From positions 1 through 33,555 of the IMG/VR virus record IMGVR_UViG_3300028569_002813: DNA of 33,555 nt, one strand, 5' to 3'. Source of the stretch: a virus. Both the position numbers and the translations under genes were made by a program. Shown here in pieces: positions 29,846 through 33,555 of this stretch. How positions within the stretch are numbered: the stretch's first letter is position 1; the number at the start of each line of letters is the position of its first letter. The notes under the pieces are model-generated. The model was not told where the DNA came from. It saw only the letters and a program-made list of their open reading frames with translations, and made no database searches.

Positions 29846-29890
29846 GTTGGGAGAGTCATCCGCTTCGGCGGTCCGATCCCAGCTTTTTTT
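29846..29890 (+). terminator. Terminator with a nested REP-like hairpin
   Basis: A 7-bp outer stem (GTTGGGA at 29846-29852 with TCCCAGC at 29877-29883) encloses CCGCTTCGGCGGTCC (29860-29874), followed by seven T. The REP-like unit has become part of a terminator. Confidence 0.8.
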
Positions 29891-29924
29891 ATAACTATTT
29901 TTCTCAGTCCAAAACTTGAAAATC

Positions 29925-30146
29925 ATGCTTACCAAATTTAAGGTTGACAAAGAAGCCGCCAAAACAGAAACATGGTTCCATCCAATCAAAGGCCGTACCG
30001 TTTGCATCGCCGACATTGTCGATACAATGACTGATGCCGAAGCCGAAATTTTCTATAATGGCGGCTGCAAAGCCATCACCAAAGTAGAAGATACTGCCAA
30101 GGTAGCCCCCGCTAAAGATGCCGATGTTTTAGCTAAATCAAAATAA
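29925..30146 (+). CDS. Small phage protein, possible head-tail joining
   Basis: A 73-residue protein from ATG 29925; the TTG at 29916 is less likely. Core FHPIKGRTVCIADIVDTMTD, then EAEIFYNGGCKAI, and a Lys/Ala-rich end. No family is recognised. The core looks like a small DNA- or partner-binding fold of the type encoded after capsid genes. It is bounded by a terminator on each side (29846-29890 and 30152-30178), so it may be transcribed partly by read-through or from its own promoter, which I could not identify. Confidence 0.6.
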   Translation: MLTKFKVDKEAAKTETWFHPIKGRTVCIADIVDTMTDAEAEIFYNGGCKAITKVEDTAKVAPAKDADVLAKSK

Positions 30147-30151
30147 GCAAG

Positions 30152-30178
30152 AGGTCGGTTCGCCGACCTTCTGTTTTT
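30152..30178 (+). terminator. Terminator with UUCG loop
   Basis: AGGTCGG (30152-30158) and CCGACCT (30163-30169) around TTCG, then CTGTTTTT. Perfect stem, strong tetraloop, clear T tail. Confidence 0.85.
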
Positions 30179-30195
30179 AACCCCACTCACTGAAC

Positions 30196-30459
30196 ATGAA
30201 ACCCATCCAAACCCTCGAAGCCGATTTGTGGTTAGCCCAAAGAGCAAATCGACGTTATCCCAGTGAAGAAAAACAGGCACTTGTTGATTCTATCGAAGCC
30301 GAAATTGCTGCTCTGACCAACCCATTACCTACGGCCGACCCCGCTGCCGAAGCCAATGCTCAATCGCAAAATCCAACAGCAAACGACGTCGAAGAAAAGC
30401 CTAAAAAAGAGACAAAACCGAAGGCTCCTGCTAAAAAAAAAGAGGAAGAGTTGAAGTAA
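30196..30459 (+). CDS. Small protein with an A9 frameshift site near its end
   Basis: The 0-frame product has 87 residues: a helical N-terminal part (MKPIQTLEADLWLAQRANRR) and a Pro/Ala/Glu/Lys linker (about 44-87). It ends KKKEEELK after a run of nine A (30433-30441). A -1 slip in this run would continue into an otherwise startless open frame to 30641, giving a product of about 148 residues. Only the short form has an ordinary stop. In context this resembles a phage gene with programmed frameshift or transcriptional slippage, as in tail assembly chaperones. A sequencing or real indel in the homopolymer is the main alternative. Confidence 0.6.
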   Translation: MKPIQTLEADLWLAQRANRRYPSEEKQALVDSIEAEIAALTNPLPTADPAAEANAQSQNPTANDVEEKPKKETKPKAPAKKKEEELK

Positions 30460-30641
30460 ATGAATCAGACCGGCTTCGAGATGAAATTAGACAAGTAGTA
30501 CTTGAAGCCGGTCATCTCTCCAACCAACTTGTCAAGCTTTACCCTTCCCCATCTCCCGAAATAGTCAAGCAAATTTTAAGACTTGACAAGAATCACACTC
30601 AATTGCTCTTAAAGTACCAAAATTCAGTCAAAAATAATTAA
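30441..30641 (+). CDS. Frameshift extension of the 30196 gene (-1 frame)
   Basis: Open frame of 66 codons entered only by a -1 shift at the A9 run: RGRVEVNESDRLRDEIRQVV, then LEAGHLSNQLVKLYPSPSPE and IVKQILRLDKNHTQ. It has no ATG, GTG or TTG start before its last part, yet its composition and helical pattern look coding. It stops 10 bp before a terminator (30652), which places the true end of the operon here. The fused product would join an acidic linker protein to a compact helical domain. If the run is miscounted, the two parts are simply one gene. Confidence 0.5.
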   Translation, partial: RGRVEVNESDRLRDEIRQVVLEAGHLSNQLVKLYPSPSPEIVKQILRLDKNHTQLLLKYQNSVKNN

Positions 30642-30651
30642 ACTCAGACCC

Positions 30652-30690
30652 TCAGACAACTGACAGATGGACAGCTGGTTGTCTGATTTT
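30652..30690 (+). terminator. Terminator after the frameshifted gene
   Basis: TCAGACAAC (30652-30660) and GTTGTCTGA (30678-30686) form a 9-bp stem followed by TTTTG. It ends the head operon. Confidence 0.75.
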
Positions 30691-30783
30691 GATAATATCT
30701 ACAATAAACCACACACACGTCGAAATGCGCGCCCTTTAACGTCAGCCACTTTGATTTTTGATTTTTTACGAATATCTGAAAGC

Positions 30784-31062
30784 CTATTTCTTGGCCAGAT
30801 ACTCAATCATCCAGTGCCTCAGCTTCCCTTTTAACCAATCAAATCTTTTGAATTCTTCGGACTTTAAGTACTGTTGCAAATGGACAACCACTTGCTCATT
30901 GACCTGTATGCAATCATTCTGTTGTACAAATTGCTGCATTTCTTCCTTATCAGTGAAGGTTAGTATTTGACCAACGAAAGAAGGGTCTTGGGTATGAACA
31001 ATAAAAGCCGCTCCTGGTTGAGCGGCTTCATTTTGTGCAATCAAAAATTTTGGTGGCTTCAT
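30784..31062 (-). CDS. Hypothetical minus-strand protein
   Basis: A 92-residue soluble protein with no recognised family. The N-terminal half has strands (KFLIAQNEAAQPGAAFIVHT) and a stretch of Gln and Val (MQQFVQQNDCIQVNEQVVVH); the C-terminal half is a Lys-rich helix (FDWLKGKLRHWMIEYLAKK). It is coupled to the upstream minus-strand gene by ATGA at 31059-31062. The pair forms a small operon opposite to the head genes, consistent with lysogenic accessory expression. Confidence 0.6.
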   Translation of the reverse strand: MKPPKFLIAQNEAAQPGAAFIVHTQDPSFVGQILTFTDKEEMQQFVQQNDCIQVNEQVVVHLQQYLKSEEFKRFDWLKGKLRHWMIEYLAKK

Positions 31063-31304
31063 GATGGACTTTCTGGAATTGCCCCACGAACAAGAGGAAG
31101 GAATGAAACCTTATCTCCTGCCAATGGATACTGGATTACATACAGTACCTGCTCGCTTCCTTCCTCAGTAAGGTAGTATGGGACATACAAATGATCCCGG
31201 ATATAAGCAGGTATACAACGATTTTTCCAACGCGAACTCATCGCATCGATTTGGGTGAGATGCTTTTTACCAAGCTCCCTGCCCACTTTAAATTTATCTC
31301 CCAT
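31059..31304 (-). CDS. Hypothetical minus-strand protein
   Basis: An 81-residue basic protein, first gene of the two-gene minus-strand operon. It contains DKFKVGRELGKKHLTQIDAM and an aromatic middle (YIRDHLYVPYYLTEEGSEQ), then beta-like LYVIQYPLAGDKVSFLPLV. No family is recognised. It reads divergently from the methyltransferase gene; the gap between them holds an inverted repeat and a CCGTCC-type promoter for the latter. A toxin-antitoxin-like or regulatory pair is possible but there is no direct evidence. Confidence 0.55.
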   Translation of the reverse strand: MGDKFKVGRELGKKHLTQIDAMSSRWKNRCIPAYIRDHLYVPYYLTEEGSEQVLYVIQYPLAGDKVSFLPLVRGAIPESPS

Positions 31305-31341
31305 TGCAATAGCCGTTTTGTTCAGCTGACACCGCTGTTTT

Positions 31342-31364
31342 TAGCGTCTATTTTTTTGACGCTA
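31342..31364. promoter_or_regulatory. Inverted repeat in the divergent promoter region
   Basis: TAGCGTC and GACGCTA (31342-31348 and 31358-31364) flank a 9-base T-rich centre. It lies between the two divergent units and upstream of the CCGTCC promoter, a possible operator for either side. Confidence 0.45.
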
Positions 31365-31387
31365 TTCCGTCACAAAGTTGACAAATT

Positions 31388-31423
31388 CCGTCCTTTCGTG
31401 CAAGCATTGTGGGAATACTTTTG
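31388..31423 (+). promoter_or_regulatory. Putative phage promoter, CCGTCCTTTC type (best copy)
   Basis: CCGTCCTTTC (31388-31397), 18 bp, then TACTTTTG (31416-31423), a full match to TAnnTTTG. It is 24 bp before the ATG at 31448. This copy favours a start at 31448 rather than 31409, which would lie upstream of the -7 box. Confidence 0.7.
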
Positions 31424-31447
31424 CAGCCCAAACAAAATACCCACACC

Positions 31448-32245
31448 ATGACAGTTGTAAAACCCCTCTTCAAAACCCCAATCACCTACTATGGAGGCAA
31501 ACAAATGATGCTTCCCCAAATCATCCCCAAAATTCCAACCCACAAAACCTACATTGAACCATTTTTCGGAGGTGGGGCTATTTTCTGGGGAAAAGAACCA
31601 TCCGATGCCGAGGTCGTCAATGACCTAAACAGTAACCTCATTACCTTTTATAAGGCACTCAAATACGACTTTGATGCATTAAAAACGATGGTTGATGAGA
31701 CATTTCACAGCCGAGCTCAGCATAAGGATGCCGACGATATTTATGAGAACCCCGCGGAAAAAGATGACCTCCGTACTGCATGGGCAGTCTGGGTCCAAAC
31801 TAATATGTCCTTCGGGAGCATGATAGGAGCGGGCTTTGGATATGACCGAAACGGGAAATGCCCACTGAAACTTTTCAATAAAAAGGAGGCTTTGACCTCG
31901 GCCTATAAAGACCGCCTCAAAAAAGTCACTATTGAAAATAACGACGTTTTCAAGGTCATCAAAGCCTATGATTCTCCCGACGCCTTTTTTTACCTTGATC
32001 CGCCTTATGTTTCATCAAATCAAGGTCACTACTCAGGATACAGCGCCGACGATTTCAAAAAGCTGCTTGATGTCTGCTCCCAGCTACAAGGCAAATTTCT
32101 GCTGAGTTCTTATCCCGAAACTCAACTTTTTGAATACATCAATAAATTTGGTTGGAAAAGCGAAACACACGAAAAAAACCTCGCAGTTGACGGGCGTCGT
32201 AAAGAAAAGAAGAAAAAGACCGAATGCCTGACGTGGAACTACTGA
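31448..32245 (+). CDS. D12-class DNA adenine methyltransferase
   Basis: This 265-residue protein has TYYGGKQMM (about 13-21), YIEPFFGGGAIFW (motif I, about 35-47), and DPPY (motif IV, 184-187) in FFYLDPPYV, with the family's Asn-rich and aromatic pattern between. Such enzymes transfer a methyl group from AdoMet to N6 of adenine. Phages use them to evade restriction or to mark DNA. ATG 31448 is chosen because it follows the CCGTCC-type promoter and keeps all motifs. It is an isolated gene ended by the minus-strand terminator region; no partner restriction enzyme was seen. Confidence 0.93.
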   Translation: MTVVKPLFKTPITYYGGKQMMLPQIIPKIPTHKTYIEPFFGGGAIFWGKEPSDAEVVNDLNSNLITFYKALKYDFDALKTMVDETFHSRAQHKDADDIYENPAEKDDLRTAWAVWVQTNMSFGSMIGAGFGYDRNGKCPLKLFNKKEALTSAYKDRLKKVTIENNDVFKVIKAYDSPDAFFYLDPPYVSSNQGHYSGYSADDFKKLLDVCSQLQGKFLLSSYPETQLFEYINKFGWKSETHEKNLAVDGRRKEKKKKTECLTWNY

Positions 32246-32325
32246 AAAACACCCCCGGGGTCGCCTAACCACCCTCCCCAAAAAAAGATGTAGGATCCTA
32301 TCGGCATTTCAACCTATGCGATATC

Positions 32326-32362
32326 TAACAAAAATACCTCGCTGAAATCATCAGCGAGGTAT
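32326..32362 (-). terminator. Terminator of the amidoligase operon
   Basis: A 12-bp perfect stem (ATACCTCGCTGA at 32334-32345 with its complement at 32351-32362, loop AATCA). Read on the minus strand it is followed by TTTTTG, so it ends the minus-strand operon. Confidence 0.85.
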
Positions 32363-32389
32363 CCCAACCAAAAACACCAAGCAAAGTAT

Positions 32390-32638
32390 TTATTCGGACT
32401 CGACTTCTATCAAAAAGCCGTTTTCGATTAATCTCGAAAAAACGTGCAAATCCATCAACTCCTTTACCGGTTTCTGCACTTTTTCTCCCTCCCATTCATC
32501 CAGGCGCTGCCATAAGTCATTTAAAAAGTCTCCATGAAATTTGTCGGCATCAAATAATGACGTTTTTTGATAGGCTTTTAATATATCGGTAGAAGTACTG
32601 CCTTGCAGTACCTCCCCGGTTGTTGTTTTGTATGTCAT
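32390..32638 (-). CDS. Hypothetical partner of the amidoligase
   Basis: An 82-residue acidic protein with no recognised family. It has a Thr/Ser/Lys start (TYKTTTGEVLQGSTSTDIL), an aromatic middle (FLNDLWQRLDEWEG), and ends with acidic residues (LIEVESE). It is ATGA-coupled to the amidoligase gene (32635-32638), so the two are almost certainly co-translated. Amidoligase-family genes are known to occur beside small genes that could encode their substrate or a partner. Which of these applies here is inference. Confidence 0.65.
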   Translation of the reverse strand: MTYKTTTGEVLQGSTSTDILKAYQKTSLFDADKFHGDFLNDLWQRLDEWEGEKVQKPVKELMDLHVFSRLIENGFLIEVESE

Positions 32639-33555
32639 GCGGCTAAATCGTTTCTGCGGTTATAAAGATAATTGTAAATCTCCGGTTGGTTAAATTTCTG
32701 TAAGCTTTCAAAAGTCGCTTCTGATTCCGACACTTTGTGCTTTTTAGAGAAGTCAACCAAATTATGTAAAAACATGACCCAATTTTTGATTTTTTCAAAT
32801 TCGGTCGTTCCGCTATGTTGGCGAAACTCAATGCTTCCGTGTCTGATAAAGCTTTGAAGGTTAATTTTTTGGTAGCGAGTGCCGATGGCCGTGGCTAATT
32901 CTCTAATTCCCGTTGCGGCTTCTATTTTAGCCTTTTCGCTTCGTAGGCTTTTGCAGTATTGGTTATTGTTTCCCCGGCGGCTGTTTGGAAGAAAAGTATC
33001 TATTTGACTTTCATAAGCAGCATAATTAAGCATCAAATTCTTTACCTCGTTGATGCCCATCCCTGCGGCATCAAAATGGACGTGCGTTCCGCAGGTTTTG
33101 TTGATTTTTGCTCTTATCGAAGTCAAAGCCTCACAAACCTTTCTCAATTCCTCAAGCCCGGCTTCTCCTTCCAAAATCGGGCTTACGATTTCAAAACCGT
33201 TGTCGCCGCTGATGCTTGCGTCGGTTACAATTTTCCACCATCCGCGAGTGCTATGGTTATAACTTTCATCTTCAATTCTGATTCCTGCCGTTCTGATGGC
33301 TGCAAGTACCTTCGAGCGCGTTACTCCGTGGGCTTCAATTTCAATCCCGAATTTTTTGTTGAAAACAGATGGGCGAAAAATCCCTTTTATTTGAACTTGG
33401 CTTGGCCAGTACTTTGCAAAAACATTCTGAACAAATCCGTAATTGCCACCTGTCAAATCAGCAACCTCTCTTCTGGTTAATCCCAAAGCCAAAAGCTGCC
33501 GAATTTTCTCTGTTTTTGTAAGGCTTTCGTTGCTTAAAATCGTTTGCGTATTCAT
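32635..33555 (-). CDS. Amidoligase-family (glutamine-synthetase-like COOH-NH2 ligase) protein with N-terminal HTH
   Basis: This 306-residue protein has a catalytic domain with FGIEIEAHGV (69-78), CGTHVHFDAAG (155-165) and SIEFRQHSGT (241-250). These are the acidic and His/Arg motifs expected of the Amidoligase_2 fold, which uses ATP to join a carboxylate to an amine. Residues about 10-55 contain KTEKIRQLLALGLTRREVAD, a helix-turn-helix-like N-terminus that may bind DNA or be a recruiting module. The window ends exactly on its ATG (33553-33555), so upstream signals are unseen. It leads the minus-strand operon with the 82-residue gene and a terminator. Confidence 0.88.
   Translation of the reverse strand: MNTQTILSNESLTKTEKIRQLLALGLTRREVADLTGGNYGFVQNVFAKYWPSQVQIKGIFRPSVFNKKFGIEIEAHGVTRSKVLAAIRTAGIRIEDESYNHSTRGWWKIVTDASISGDNGFEIVSPILEGEAGLEELRKVCEALTSIRAKINKTCGTHVHFDAAGMGINEVKNLMLNYAAYESQIDTFLPNSRRGNNNQYCKSLRSEKAKIEAATGIRELATAIGTRYQKINLQSFIRHGSIEFRQHSGTTEFEKIKNWVMFLHNLVDFSKKHKVSESEATFESLQKFNQPEIYNYLYNRRNDLAA

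Noticed and set aside
32959-33480. Plus-strand open frame opposite the amidoligase gene
   Set aside because: The amidoligase motifs fix the minus-strand reading; the opposite frame has no domain features.

Overview
The window is the structural and accessory part of a tailed-phage genome, most likely a prophage, from a member of the Bacteroidota; a Cytophagales-type host is my guess. The host assignment rests on DUF5977 repeats in a tail protein, Bacteroidota-style promoters (TAnnTTTG -7 boxes), weak Shine-Dalgarno signals, and GC-rich interspersed palindromes that I associate with Cytophagales genomes. No rRNA, tRNA, CRISPR array, reverse transcriptase or recognisable replication gene is visible. 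The window begins on the start codon of one gene and ends on the start codon of a minus-strand gene, so the element may extend beyond both edges.

Layout. 1-2751: a run of small, mostly unrecognised genes plus an HU-family protein, closed by a terminator (2841-2900). 2964-7689: tail-fibre-like gene, small genes, a DUF1353 protein, an overlapping pair of membrane/exported coiled-coil proteins (possible spanins), and the small and large terminase subunits. 7718-10854: a visibly more AT-rich block that interrupts the packaging/portal order. It has an operator-promoter, an HTH protein, two unknown genes with look-alike structured leaders, a tyrosine recombinase, a 59-residue gene, a gene broken by an in-frame TAG, and a possible small RNA ending in a strong terminator. 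A minus-strand gene (10853-11215) separates this block from the portal.

11340-15589: portal, connector-like gene, and a lysis group (membrane protein, exported CHAP-like endolysin, small holin-like protein). 15655-25394: tail genes ending in a 1336-residue tape measure. 25431-25964: a small unknown gene whose 3' end runs into four 20-bp direct repeats. 26071-30641: a tube-like protein, S49 head protease, scaffold, major capsid protein, a second tube-like protein, and a gene with a likely -1 frameshift at an A9 run. 30784-33555: accessory genes, namely two small minus-strand genes, a D12-class adenine methyltransferase, and an amidoligase-family enzyme with a coupled 82-residue partner.

Regulation. 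The motif CCGTCCTTTC lies 18-19 bp upstream of a -7-like box ahead of four separate gene blocks (tail fibre/terminase, portal, tape measure, methyltransferase), suggesting a shared phage promoter class. Clear hairpin terminators divide the transcription units. Two families of GC-rich palindromes are scattered through the element, and some copies sit in frame inside genes.
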